This document shows, one piece after another, positions 26,886 to 36,033 of a stretch of DNA of 64,000 nucleotides; position 1 is the stretch's first letter, and each line of letters starts with the position of its first letter. The notes beneath the pieces are model-generated. The model was not told the DNA's origin. It ran no database searches and was given only the letters and a program-made list of their open reading frames with translations. Location of the stretch: contig NZ_KB217478.1 in the NCBI RefSeq assembly GCF_000331305.1, forward strand, positions 8,339,481-8,403,480, given 5' to 3'. This stretch comes from Calothrix sp. PCC 7103 (GTDB lineage Bacteria > Cyanobacteriota > Cyanobacteriia > Cyanobacteriales > Nostocaceae). A program made the translations under genes and the position numbers.

Positions 26886-27614
26886 ATGAGTAGCAGCAGC
26901 AACTTCCGCGAAGCTATTAACCAGGCAAAAAATCAAGCTCTGGTCGGTCCAAACGTAATTGCTAACGCCCTTCCTTTTGTGGGTGGGGGTCTTGTGTTAA
27001 CAGCAGTTGGCACTTATGGCGGTTTGTATGTACGTCAAAACAACCCAAGTATCTTCTTTCCTACGTTTATTGCAGCGTTTGTCCTAGAACTGATACTTTT
27101 CTTTGTTGCCCAGAACGTTGCAGAGAAAGGTAACAACAAAGTCGCGCTACCCTTACTAGCAACCTATAGCCTTTTATCTGGGTATACCCTGAGTGGCATT
27201 GTTGCAGTAGCTTTGGGTACGAGAGGTGTAGGAATTGCAGGAATTGGGTTTGCAGCACTTGGTTGTGGAGTCACCTTTATTGGCGCCCGTCAAATTGGCT
27301 CTAACATGAGTGAATCTGATGGAATGGCGTTAAGTAAAACAATCAGCTTAGGATTAATTGCTTTACTTGTAGTAATGCTAACCCAAGTCGTCTTCCGTAT
27401 GTTTGGCGTGTATACGCCAGGTTGGTTAGAAATAGGTATTTCGGGTATAGGGGTATTTTTGTTTGCAGGAGCAGCTGTTGTTGACTTCTACATTTTACCG
27501 CGTGCTTACCATGACAACCAATATCTAAGTGCTGCGCTATCAATGTACCTAACCTACATCAACTTGTTCATTTTTATCCTGCGTCTGCTAATTGCGCTAA
27601 ATAGCCGTGATTAA
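26886..27614 (+). CDS. Bax inhibitor-1/YccA-like membrane protein
   Basis: 242 residues with about seven hydrophobic segments after a polar ~20-residue N-terminus. The pattern and the last segments (GVFLFAGAAVVDFYILPRA, LYLTYINLFIFILRLL) match the BI-1 (TMBIM) family, whose bacterial members may be pH-gated cation leak channels; the conserved C-terminal Asp region is VVDF. Location: inner or thylakoid membrane. A rho-independent terminator follows at 27644. Substrate and role are inferred from family only. Confidence 0.8.
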   Translation: MSSSSNFREAINQAKNQALVGPNVIANALPFVGGGLVLTAVGTYGGLYVRQNNPSIFFPTFIAAFVLELILFFVAQNVAEKGNNKVALPLLATYSLLSGYTLSGIVAVALGTRGVGIAGIGFAALGCGVTFIGARQIGSNMSESDGMALSKTISLGLIALLVVMLTQVVFRMFGVYTPGWLEIGISGIGVFLFAGAAVVDFYILPRAYHDNQYLSAALSMYLTYINLFIFILRLLIALNSRD

Positions 27615-27643
27615 TCTCTGACGGGATATTATTTAATATTTTA

Positions 27644-27668
27644 CTGTGGTGTTATGCCACGGTTTTTT
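27644..27668 (+). terminator. Rho-independent terminator
   Basis: CTGTGG and CCACGG form a six-pair stem (one G-T) with a seven-base loop, followed by TTTTTT, 30 bases after the BI-1-like gene. Confidence 0.75.
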
Positions 27669-27775
27669 ATTGTGTAATGGGCGCCTTTATTGATGCAAAT
27701 AAATATTCAATTTTGTCCAGATTTATGAAATGACAAAGCGAATATAAATTTCAGATGCACCCTGATTAATACTTG

Positions 27776-27804
27776 CCTCAGCCTTTTATGGGCTGAGGTT
27801 TTTA
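27776..27804 (+). terminator. Strong rho-independent terminator, possible sRNA 3' end
   Basis: CCTCAGCC/GGCTGAGG stem with a seven-base loop, then TTTTTA. It comes about 110 bases after the previous terminator with no gene between, so it may end a short untranslated RNA starting after 27670. Confidence 0.7.
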
Positions 27805-28190
27805 TTGTTAAAATATAAAACTGTCTGTCATTCTGAGCGCAGCGAAGAATCTAATATTTAGTCATATATTTAGAGACTTAACTTCATTTAACATATCTTT
27901 TTAATTGTATTGCTACTTTATAAAATTTCATTTTCTTGAATAATTATATGAGTTTAAGATTTGAGATATTTCTAAAGTTTCAAGTTAAGTAATCCCTGGT
28001 AAAATACAAACTTTGTGGTTTATTCTTCTCTCCGTGAACTTTCGTGGTCTTTGTAGTCAAAAAAATATGTGTGACTACAGGTGAGACACCTATGCTGCAA
28101 CATCCTAAATTTTATGACATAAACCATTAGATGCTTCGTACCTCAGCATGACAATTTATAATTTTTCTTACTTTTAAAATATTTTCTTAG
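27805..28190. other. Intergenic region with two dispersed-repeat arms
   Basis: Holds one arm of the TGTCATTCTGAGCG family at 27827-27852 and the opposite arm at 28129-28153, about 300 bases apart. No coding frame was seen. Confidence 0.6.
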
Positions 28191-28209
28191 CCCCCCTTAT
28201 TAAGGGGGG
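28191..28209 (-). terminator. C6TTA/TAAG6 hairpin
   Basis: A nine-pair stem of CCCCCCTTA and TAAGGGGGG, with one central base, lies ten bases beyond the stop of the minus-strand decarboxylase gene. It would end that transcript, although the following T-run is weak. Confidence 0.5.
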
Positions 28210-28218
28210 TTGGGGGGA

Positions 28219-29862
28219 TTAGACTTTACAGGTTAGGTCGCCGGCTTTTTGGGAGAAGCGAGCGTTTTCGCGGTAGTCTACTGGGCAGTCTATTACTGCG
28301 GGTACGTCTTGGGCTAGTGCTTCTTTGAGGACGGGTATGAAGTCGGTTGCGGATGTTACTCTGTAGCCTTTTAGACCCATGCTTTCGGCGAATTTTACGA
28401 AGTCGGGGTTGCCGAAGTGGACGAATGATGAGCGACCTTTACCGAAGTGGTTTTCTTGTTTCCATTCGATTAGACCGTAACCTCCGTCGTTGAATATTAA
28501 GGTTACAAATGGTGTGCCTACTCGCAGTGCGGTTTCTAGTTCTTGACAGTTCATCATGAACCCTCCGTCTCCTGTAGCTGCGATGACTTTACGGTTGGGA
28601 TGTACTAGTTTGGCTGCTACGGCGCCTGGTATGGCTATACCCATTGCGGCGAAGCCGTTAGATATTATACAGGTGTTGGGACTGTGGGCATGATAGTGAC
28701 GGGCTATCCACATTTTATGGGCGCCTACATCTGATATTACGATGTCTTCTGGTCCCATTACTTGTCGCATGTCGTAAATTAATTTTTGTGGTTTTATTGG
28801 GAAACCGTCATCGGATGCATATTGTTCGTAGTCTTCGCGGATGTTGTCGCGTAGGGTGAGGGAGTAGGGTTTTGGTTTGCCGTATCTGTCGGCTACTTTT
28901 AATATTTCGTTTAATGAGTCTGATATGTCACCGACTACTTCAACTGTTGGTATATAGCTGCTGTCTATTTCTGCTGAGTTGGCACCGATATGTATAATGG
29001 GTATTTTGCCGTCGGGATTCCATTTTTTCGGTGAAAATTCTATAAGGTCGTAACCTATACAAATTACTAGGTCGGTGTTATCGAAACCGCAGCTAACAAA
29101 ATCTCGTTGTTGTAACCCAACTGCCCATAATGCTAAAGGGTGAGTGTAAGGAATTATACCTTTACCCATAAATGTATTGGCTGTAGGAATATTTAGTTGA
29201 GTGGCAAATTGAGTGACTGCATCACTAGCTAGGGCGCGAATTGCTCCGTTTCCAACTAGGATAATTGGGTTGACTGCTTGAGAGATTGCAGCTGCGGCTG
29301 CACGGATACTAGCAAAAGATGCAAAGGTTTTGTCAGGTTTGTCGATGCGTAAAGGTTGACCATCTACTGGCATCGCGGCAATATTTTCTGGTAAGTCGAT
29401 ATGTACTGCACCAGGTTTTTCGCTTTGCGATTTTTTGAAGGCTTTACGTACTAGTTCTGGTGTGATGCTTGGTCGAACTATTTGTTTACTCCATTTGGTG
29501 ACTGGGGCGAACATTGCTACTAAGTCTAAGTACTGATGCGATTCTATATGCATTCTGTCAGTACCAACTTGTCCGGTTATTGCTACTAACGGCGCCCCAT
29601 CTAAGTTAGCATCGGCAACACCTGTCATTAAATTGGTAGCGCCTGGGCCTAGTGTAGAAAGACACACACCTGCTTTCCCGGTTAGGCGCCCGTATACGTC
29701 AGCCATGAATGCTGCACCTTGTTCATGACGAGTAGTAATGAATTGAATCGAAGAATTTTTAAGTGCTTCGAGTACGTGTAAATTTTCTTCTCCAGGAAGA
29801 CCGAATACGTACTGTACGCCTTCGTTTTCCAAACATTTTACTAATAATTCTGCTGTATTCAT
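28219..29862 (-). CDS. 2-oxoglutarate decarboxylase (acetolactate-synthase-like)
   Basis: 547 residues of the thiamine-diphosphate enzyme superfamily. The TPP-activating Glu is in FGLPGEENLHVL near residue 25, and the cofactor/Mg motif is ATGDGGFMMNCQELETAL, with GGYGLIEWKQ after it. By sequence alone it would be annotated acetolactate synthase. The neighbour 18 bases upstream is a succinic semialdehyde dehydrogenase. This exact pair is the known cyanobacterial shunt that converts 2-oxoglutarate to succinate without a 2-oxoglutarate dehydrogenase complex, so 2-oxoglutarate decarboxylase is preferred. No regulatory small subunit (ilvN) is adjacent, which also argues against acetolactate synthase. 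Confidence 0.85.
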   Translation of the reverse strand: MNTAELLVKCLENEGVQYVFGLPGEENLHVLEALKNSSIQFITTRHEQGAAFMADVYGRLTGKAGVCLSTLGPGATNLMTGVADANLDGAPLVAITGQVGTDRMHIESHQYLDLVAMFAPVTKWSKQIVRPSITPELVRKAFKKSQSEKPGAVHIDLPENIAAMPVDGQPLRIDKPDKTFASFASIRAAAAAISQAVNPIILVGNGAIRALASDAVTQFATQLNIPTANTFMGKGIIPYTHPLALWAVGLQQRDFVSCGFDNTDLVICIGYDLIEFSPKKWNPDGKIPIIHIGANSAEIDSSYIPTVEVVGDISDSLNEILKVADRYGKPKPYSLTLRDNIREDYEQYASDDGFPIKPQKLIYDMRQVMGPEDIVISDVGAHKMWIARHYHAHSPNTCIISNGFAAMGIAIPGAVAAKLVHPNRKVIAATGDGGFMMNCQELETALRVGTPFVTLIFNDGGYGLIEWKQENHFGKGRSSFVHFGNPDFVKFAESMGLKGYRVTSATDFIPVLKEALAQDVPAVIDCPVDYRENARFSQKAGDLTCKV

Positions 29863-29880
29863 AATGTCTTGCCCCTGTAA

Positions 29881-31245
29881 TTATTTCACCCACACTGTTT
29901 TAACATTTACAAACTCATGTATCCCCTGGATACTTAGTTCGCGACCGTAACCAGAACGTTTAATGCCCCCGAAAGGTAAGCGGGGGTCTGATTTTACCAT
30001 GCCGTTTATAAATACTGAACCTGCTTCGATTTCGTTGATGAAGCGTTTTTGCTCGCTTTCATCGTTACTCCAAGCACTGGCGCCTAAGCCAAAGGGTGTA
30101 TCATTGGCAAGTTCAATAGCTGCATCGATGTCTTTGACTCGAAACAACATTGCCACTGGCCCAAAGAATTCTTCTTTGGCAATGGGGTTTTCTTTAGAAA
30201 TTTTTAAGATTGTTGGTGGATAAAAGTTACCAGGACGGTCAGCGATAGGATTACCACCTGTTAATACTTTTGCTCCATTGTTGACAGCAGCTTTGACTTG
30301 CGAGTCTATATCTTGAAGGATATTGGGTGTCGCAAGTGGGCCGATGTCGGTGTCGGTTGACATGGGGTCGCCGATTTTTAAAGCTTGGAATTTTTGTAGG
30401 AGTAATTGTTCAAATTTATCTGCTATTGTTTCAGTGACTATAAATCGTTTGGCTGCGATGCATGATTGTCCGTTGTTTAACATGCGTGCGCTTGTGGCTG
30501 TTGTTGCTGCTAGCTCTAGGTCTGCACTCTCCATTACTATAAATGGGTCGCTTCCACCTAGTTCTAATACGACTTTTTTAATTTCTTTGCCTGCTGTTGC
30601 TGCTAGTGAGGCGCCTGCTGGCTCGCTACCTGTTAGGGTTGCGGCTTTTACGCGGTCGTCGGTTATAATGTCAGCGACTTTGTTGGCGCCGATGAGGAAA
30701 GTTTGAAATACACCTGCCTCAAAGCCTGCTTTTTGGAAAATTTCTTCGATGGCTATGGCACACTGAGGTACGTTTGAGGCATGTTTTAATATACCAACAT
30801 TACCTGCCATTAAAGCTGGCGCCGCAAAGCGAAAGACTTGCCAAAACGGGAAATTCCACGGCATTACAGCAAGAATAATACCTAATGGCTGGTAGCGAAT
30901 AAAACTAGCGTTTGCATCTGTTTCTACACTTTTATCAGCTAGAAATTGCGGCGCCGTTTCGGCATAATAACGACATACTAGAGCGCATTTTTCGACTTCA
31001 GCAATAGCACTTTTATAAGTTTTGCCCATTTCTAAAGTCATCAAAGCTGCAAATTTAGCTTTGTCTTGTTCTAAAATCTCTGCTGAAGAATTGAGTAAAT
31101 GCGAGCGCGTCTCGAAACTTGTGTGACGATATCTTAAAAATACCTGCTGTGCCAAATCTATTTTGGCGCCTATTTCAGTATCATTGAGCGGCTCGAAAAT
31201 CCTGAGTAGTTCCCCGGTAGCGGGATTAATGGTAGCTATTGCCAT
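29881..31245 (-). CDS. Succinic semialdehyde dehydrogenase
   Basis: 454 residues, NAD(P)-dependent aldehyde dehydrogenase family. The general base is in LELGGSDPF, the nucleophile Cys in NNGQSCIAAKR, and the Rossmann turn in TLTGSEPAG; the end FINGMVKSDPRLPFGGIKRSGYGRE is typical of SSADH. It oxidises succinic semialdehyde to succinate and sits first in a two-gene operon with the 2-oxoglutarate decarboxylase gene. A GGGG purine run lies upstream of the ATG. The length is typical for the cyanobacterial enzyme. Confidence 0.92.
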   Translation of the reverse strand: MAIATINPATGELLRIFEPLNDTEIGAKIDLAQQVFLRYRHTSFETRSHLLNSSAEILEQDKAKFAALMTLEMGKTYKSAIAEVEKCALVCRYYAETAPQFLADKSVETDANASFIRYQPLGIILAVMPWNFPFWQVFRFAAPALMAGNVGILKHASNVPQCAIAIEEIFQKAGFEAGVFQTFLIGANKVADIITDDRVKAATLTGSEPAGASLAATAGKEIKKVVLELGGSDPFIVMESADLELAATTATSARMLNNGQSCIAAKRFIVTETIADKFEQLLLQKFQALKIGDPMSTDTDIGPLATPNILQDIDSQVKAAVNNGAKVLTGGNPIADRPGNFYPPTILKISKENPIAKEEFFGPVAMLFRVKDIDAAIELANDTPFGLGASAWSNDESEQKRFINEIEAGSVFINGMVKSDPRLPFGGIKRSGYGRELSIQGIHEFVNVKTVWVK

Positions 31246-31540
31246 GACAAATACATCCCCTTAAATACACCTATAGATAATATTTATTTTTGACTTAACC
31301 ATTATAGTAATGAGCAAAAATTGATTATGTATAACACTATTATAATTTTAGTGTCTGCCTATAAAAACCGGGCTTTTTTATGAGATTGCAATAAAAATGA
31401 CAATTTTGCTTAAAAACCCGGTTTCTTGCAATTATTTTAGATTCAAAATTTACAATGTTAATTAGTATATATATTTAAAAGAGTCTTTTATGTATTTCTT
31501 CATTCAGTATTTATACTGATGAAATTAATAAAATTATAAA
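31246..31540. other. Intergenic region with palindrome pair
   Basis: Upstream of the SSADH gene. Contains two degraded copies of the AAACCSGG family (about 31366 and 31412). No gene or promoter that I can name. Confidence 0.5.
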
Positions 31541-33151
31541 TTAGTGCATTCTTGTTTGATATACTTTTACTAGGCGGTCAATACCTTTAAAGCGGTACTC
31601 ACCCATTTCGTAAAATGAAGAATTGGCATTAAGCAGTTGATAAGTTGCTTCACTGACGACGCATTCACCTGGTGGACATACACTTTCTAAACGTGATGCT
31701 AAATTAATTGTTGCTCCTAATGCAGTGTATTCTACCCGTTGCGAACTGCCAACATCACCAACAACGGCTTTACCACTGTTAATTGCTATTCGTAATTGCA
31801 AAGGTTCCTGCCAGAAGTTATTGGCATTTAGATTTTCTAACCGAATTAGCATTCCTTGTGCAGCAGCAACCGCACGTTCTGCATGGTCGGGCTGTAGTTC
31901 GGGGGCGCCGAAAAAAGCCATGATACAATCACCGATATATTTATCTAAAGTGCCACCGTAGGCAAAAACCTCTTGAAGCATTTCTTCAAATAAATTATTG
32001 AGCATTTCGGCAATTTGCGTTGGTGTCATCCGTTCGGAAATAGCTGTAAATCCAACGATATCGGCGAATAAAATGCTAATTTCGCTTTCTTTGGGTGGTA
32101 AACGTCCATCGGGCAAAGCACCAACTTCGATTAATTGTTGAACAACTGCTGGTGAATGATATCGTTCTAAACGCTGACGTATTACTTCTTCGCTTTTGAG
32201 TTTTTCTGCTAACAACCAACGTTGAACGCTTGATGCTACGATATTTGCTAGCGCTGAGAAAAAACTTAACTCTTGCTCTCCTTCTGCTTCCCAATGGTAT
32301 GAAGAAAGATGCGCGTCTGCATATAAAACGCCAACTACTTTATTTTCATCCCATAGAGGTACAGCCATTGCGCTGCGTATATCGTTCATTAATATGCTGT
32401 GTTCGCTTGCAAATCTTTCGTCGTTTTGTGCGTCAGCAATTTGAATCGCTATTTTTTCTTCAAATACTTTTTGGCAAATACTGCGACTTACCCAACTGCC
32501 ATCTGCTGAGAGTTTTTTTTCTTTGGCAGAAATTCGTACTGCTGCACTTATTAATTCTAGCTTGCCACAGCCTTTAACATCGATTAATAACGCTAAACGG
32601 TCGATGCTGTCTAAGTAGCGAAATACAACTTCTTGCACTTGTAAAAAAATTTCTTCTATTGACGTGGCAGCAGAGAGATTTTTCGCGATGTTTACCAAAT
32701 CCTTAAGACGCGCAATTGTTTTATCTTTGTTACTATCGCTACCTGAATTTCCTTGTGCTTCTATCCAGCTTTCTTGCAACTGCTTGACGTTTCGCAAGAT
32801 AGTTCGCTGTTCTCCTGCTTCTGGGAACCCTGGCACCTGAAGACGAAAATCATTCTCTTTGAGAATAACAAGCATGCTGATGTTGCCCAACCATATTACA
32901 TCGCCATGATGGAATTTTTGTGGCGCCGTAATCATTTTATCATTAACGTGTGTCCCGTTTTTGCTTCCCAAATCCTCAACTGTCCATGTGTCGTCAGGTG
33001 CTTTTACTAAACGAGCATGATAGCGAGAAATTCCGCCAAACGGTAAATATAAGTCGCATTCCGGTAGACGACCAATTGTAAACACATCTTGATGCACTTC
33101 TACCGTTTTTTCAGTGTTTCCCTCTTTAAGTCGTAGCTTCAGGTCGGTCAT
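31541..33151 (-). CDS. FHA-GAF-class III adenylate/guanylate cyclase
   Basis: 536 residues from the ATG at 33151 (MTDLKLRLKEG); upstream in-frame starts would add up to nine residues. An N-terminal FHA domain (about 15-95) has TIGRLPECD, SRYHARL and DLGSKNGTHVN, the phosphothreonine-binding residues. A GAF domain follows (about 165-320), then a short helix and a class III cyclase domain (about 355-530). The metal-binding aspartates are in SILFADIVGF and KYIGDCIMAFFG. It makes a cyclic nucleotide, with output probably controlled by partner phosphorylation and a GAF ligand. Cytoplasmic. The C-terminal half is of the adenylate cyclase type. Confidence 0.93.
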   Translation of the reverse strand: MTDLKLRLKEGNTEKTVEVHQDVFTIGRLPECDLYLPFGGISRYHARLVKAPDDTWTVEDLGSKNGTHVNDKMITAPQKFHHGDVIWLGNISMLVILKENDFRLQVPGFPEAGEQRTILRNVKQLQESWIEAQGNSGSDSNKDKTIARLKDLVNIAKNLSAATSIEEIFLQVQEVVFRYLDSIDRLALLIDVKGCGKLELISAAVRISAKEKKLSADGSWVSRSICQKVFEEKIAIQIADAQNDERFASEHSILMNDIRSAMAVPLWDENKVVGVLYADAHLSSYHWEAEGEQELSFFSALANIVASSVQRWLLAEKLKSEEVIRQRLERYHSPAVVQQLIEVGALPDGRLPPKESEISILFADIVGFTAISERMTPTQIAEMLNNLFEEMLQEVFAYGGTLDKYIGDCIMAFFGAPELQPDHAERAVAAAQGMLIRLENLNANNFWQEPLQLRIAINSGKAVVGDVGSSQRVEYTALGATINLASRLESVCPPGECVVSEATYQLLNANSSFYEMGEYRFKGIDRLVKVYQTRMH

Positions 33152-33557
33152 GGGTGACGAAAACTCCATCCAGGGCAAAGTTGTGCTAGCATCTTAACTC
33201 AGCAGCCTGTTGGCTTGGTAATTGACTGGTCATTTTTGCCCACATTCCTTGATATGAGTAATATAAAGCACATAATATTTTCGCAATCTAATTCCAGAAA
33301 CGCAAGGTTAAGAGTACTAGATATTTGATACAAAATATTTAATCTGAGTAATTTCAACTAGAGTATAGCTTATTGGCGTAGGTCAGGCGAGTGGTGTAGG
33401 TCAGGCGAGATGCCTAACCCACGGTGATTTATTACACAAATCAAAATCAAAATAAGTATATTCGCATATTCTTTACAACAGCTTTATTCTATCTTGACCT
33501 TTTTTTAGTCAATATTATATAGACAAAAGAATTTTAGCGACTAGATATTAATAAATA
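33152..33557. other. Intergenic region with short direct repeat
   Basis: Between divergent genes. GTAGGTCAGGCGAG occurs twice in a row at about 33379 and 33401, part of a dispersed intergenic sequence. The remainder is AT-rich and presumably holds promoters for both genes. Confidence 0.5.
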
Positions 33558-35057
33558 ATGAAACGAGACAAAACATCTTCCGTATTACTAATTTGGGGTT
33601 TTCCAGCAGATTTATTATTGGTGCTTGTTGGTATTGTAACAGTTGCAATTGCAACACTATACCCGTTTAATTTTTCAGTATCAGATAATTTTTCGCTTGG
33701 CACTATTTTTAAGCGATTTGACAACACGAGTTTTTTTAAAGACCAAGTAAATAATATTTTACTGTTCATGCCGCTTGGTTTTGGAATTGCAAGTATTTTA
33801 CTTAGAAAAAATGTTTCGCCACTAATTCAAATACTTGCTGTGATTGCCACTGGCGCCTGTTTATCTTTTACGGTAGAATTTTTACAATCGTTTTTACCGT
33901 CACGAGACCCTACTCCTGCTGATATTTTTAATAACGCGCTGGGTAGTTTTGTCGGGTTGCTTAGTTTCTATATATTAGACACACGTCAATTTCGTTCTAC
34001 GCTTGATTATATTCAAAATAGCCGCATTAGTAATTCTCGTGCTGGTATTGTAGGATTTTTGACTGGATATATTATTTTGGCGTTTTTTGTTGGTATTTCG
34101 TGGGAAAACAATATTAGTTTAAACCAATGGAATACAAATTTCCCTTTGGTGATTGGTAATGAACGAACTGGTGATAGACCTTGGCAAGGAAGTGTATCGC
34201 AAATAGCTATTGCTGATAAAGCTTTTTCTGATAGCGAAATTGAAAAAGTTTTCTCTAACCCTAATTATTTAGCTAGTACCAATGATTTGATATTAGCAAA
34301 ATATGAATTTGATGGGAAAGATAGCTATCGCGATATTACAGGGAAACAACCTGATTTATTATGGCAAGGACAAGTATCTAACGGTTCAAGCAGAAATGAA
34401 AAAGGTATATCTGTTGATTCGAGTCGCTGGTTAAAGACAGAAGAACCAGTTAAATTAATTAATCAAAGAATTAGTGAAACTTCAGAATTTACGATTATTA
34501 CTACTGTCGCTTCTGCTAATCTTTTGCAGAAAGGACCTGCACGGATAATTTCTGTTTCTGGTGACCCGATGCATCGAAATTTTACTATTGGTCAAGATAA
34601 TACTAATTTATCGCTGCGTTTGCGAACTCCTATAACTGGACAAAATGGTTCGGATATTAACTTGTCGGTGCCTAATGTGTTCTCTGATACTAACCCACGT
34701 CATATAATTATTAGTTATGCGAAGGGTAAAATTCAGGTAAATGTAGATAAATCAGAAAATGTTTATGTATTTAACTTGTTAGAACTATATCCTAATAATC
34801 AAAAAGTTTTTGCGTATGCAATTACTTTTATTCCGTTAGGATTGTATTTAACAGTGTTGATTATTATGGTTAAGCGCAAAGCGTTTAATTTGATTCTACT
34901 TATTTGTGGCGCCGTTTTACCTTCTTTGATAATTGAAAGCGTTTTAATTCATGCTAGTGATAAAAGTTTTAGCTTGGTGAATTTAATGCTGGGAGTATTT
35001 TTTACTGCTTGCACAGCGTTAATGTTTAAAGCACGAACTTTGATATTGAGTAATTAA
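33558..35057 (+). CDS. VanZ-like membrane protein with LamG-like domain
   Basis: 499 residues. The first ~150 contain four to five hydrophobic segments with VanZ hallmarks (NNILLFMPLGFGI, FTVEFLQSFLPSRDPTPADIFNNALGSFVG). After a further span (about 160-180) comes a ~210-residue soluble, beta-rich part that looks like a concanavalin-A/LamG-type jelly roll (VSQIAIADKAFSDSEIEKVF is typical of LamG-containing proteins). Three more hydrophobic segments close the protein. The soluble domain is probably periplasmic, where it could bind glycans. The role is unknown; it is convergent with rbgA. Confidence 0.75.
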   Translation: MKRDKTSSVLLIWGFPADLLLVLVGIVTVAIATLYPFNFSVSDNFSLGTIFKRFDNTSFFKDQVNNILLFMPLGFGIASILLRKNVSPLIQILAVIATGACLSFTVEFLQSFLPSRDPTPADIFNNALGSFVGLLSFYILDTRQFRSTLDYIQNSRISNSRAGIVGFLTGYIILAFFVGISWENNISLNQWNTNFPLVIGNERTGDRPWQGSVSQIAIADKAFSDSEIEKVFSNPNYLASTNDLILAKYEFDGKDSYRDITGKQPDLLWQGQVSNGSSRNEKGISVDSSRWLKTEEPVKLINQRISETSEFTIITTVASANLLQKGPARIISVSGDPMHRNFTIGQDNTNLSLRLRTPITGQNGSDINLSVPNVFSDTNPRHIIISYAKGKIQVNVDKSENVYVFNLLELYPNNQKVFAYAITFIPLGLYLTVLIIMVKRKAFNLILLICGAVLPSLIIESVLIHASDKSFSLVNLMLGVFFTACTALMFKARTLILSN

Positions 35058-35064
35058 TTAGTAG

Positions 35065-35083
35065 GGTTGGGTTGCACCCAACC
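35065..35083. terminator. Perfect hairpin between convergent genes
   Basis: GGTTGGGT-TGC-ACCCAACC occupies most of the 30-base gap between the VanZ and GTPase genes and probably terminates both. Confidence 0.6.
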
Positions 35084-35087
35084 GGAG

Positions 35088-35984
35088 TTATTCGTCACCG
35101 CTAAATTGAGTTGGTATTTCTAGGGGTATTTGACCTAGAAATCCTTTGCGATAGTCTGTGAGTAGCTGACGTGCGGTGCGTTCGACATCTCCTTTGTAAC
35201 GATGTTCTGCTAGAGCATGAAGATAACCTTCACCTGTATGCTCTGTTGGGTCTAGCTTATAACGCTCGTTTAATGCTTGTTTTGGTAATAGTTCTGGCGC
35301 CACTGCTTCTAAGTAACTAATTATATCAAGAAAAGCAGCGGCGACTAACTGATTATCATACGACGCATCACCGATATCATCGCAAATCGCTAATTTGACG
35401 GCAGCATCTTGATTTTGTAGTTTTAAAGGAATTACTCCGGGTGCATCGAGTAATTCTAATTCATCAGAAATTCTTACCCAGCGTAGCGAACGTGTCACAC
35501 CGGGACGTGCGGCACTTTCTACTACACGTTTTCCTAATATACGGTTAATTAATGCTGATTTTCCAACATTGGGAAAACCAATTACAACCGCACGGACGGG
35601 ACGTGGTAGCATTCCTCTGCTTTTGCGACGCTCATTTAATTGTACACCTTCAGCTTGAGCGGCTTTGAGTACCGCTGGTACACCTTGCCCATGTTGAGCA
35701 TTGGTATAGTAGGGAACTTCGCCTTGTCGTTTAAACCAGTTTATCCAGGCTTGCTTCGTTTGCGGTAAAATCATGTCGAAGCGGTTGATTACTAAAACGC
35801 GGGATTTGTTTCCTATCCATTCTTGTAATTGTGGGTGATGGGTAGATACTGGGATACGCGCATCACGTACTTCTAATACTACGTCAACAAGCTTTAGCTG
35901 CTCTTTTAGTTGCTTTTCTGCTTTGGCTATGTGACCTGGGTACCACTGGATAGTATTTAATTTATAGTTTTGTGTTATTCCCAT
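35088..35984 (-). CDS. rbgA: Ribosome-biogenesis GTPase RbgA/YlqF
   Basis: 298 residues with the circularly permuted G-motif order of this family: G4 (VINRFDM) first, then G1/P-loop (GFPNVGKSALINR), G2 (PGVTRSLRW) and G3 (LLDAPGV). The N-terminus KLNTIQWYPGHIAKAEKQLKE is diagnostic. Needed for late assembly of the large ribosomal subunit in the cytosol. The C-terminal domain is the usual length. ATG at 35984. It is followed upstream by a triple TTAGGAG repeat and a broken gene. Confidence 0.93.
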   Translation of the reverse strand: MGITQNYKLNTIQWYPGHIAKAEKQLKEQLKLVDVVLEVRDARIPVSTHHPQLQEWIGNKSRVLVINRFDMILPQTKQAWINWFKRQGEVPYYTNAQHGQGVPAVLKAAQAEGVQLNERRKSRGMLPRPVRAVVIGFPNVGKSALINRILGKRVVESAARPGVTRSLRWVRISDELELLDAPGVIPLKLQNQDAAVKLAICDDIGDASYDNQLVAAAFLDIISYLEAVAPELLPKQALNERYKLDPTEHTGEGYLHALAEHRYKGDVERTARQLLTDYRKGFLGQIPLEIPTQFSGDE

Positions 35985-35993
35985 TGATTTAAG

Positions 35994-36014
35994 TTAGGAG
36001 TTAGGAGTTAGGAG
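35994..36014. repeat. Three exact TTAGGAG repeats
   Basis: Seven-base units head to tail at 35994, 36001 and 36008, just upstream of rbgA. Read on the minus strand they give CTCCTAA, not a ribosome binding site for rbgA. Confidence 0.7.
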
Positions 36015-36033
36015 TTCAGCTAGATTCATAATA

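Noticed and set aside
28219-29862. Acetolactate synthase (ilvB)
   Set aside because: No ilvN neighbour and tight linkage to succinic semialdehyde dehydrogenase point to 2-oxoglutarate decarboxylase.
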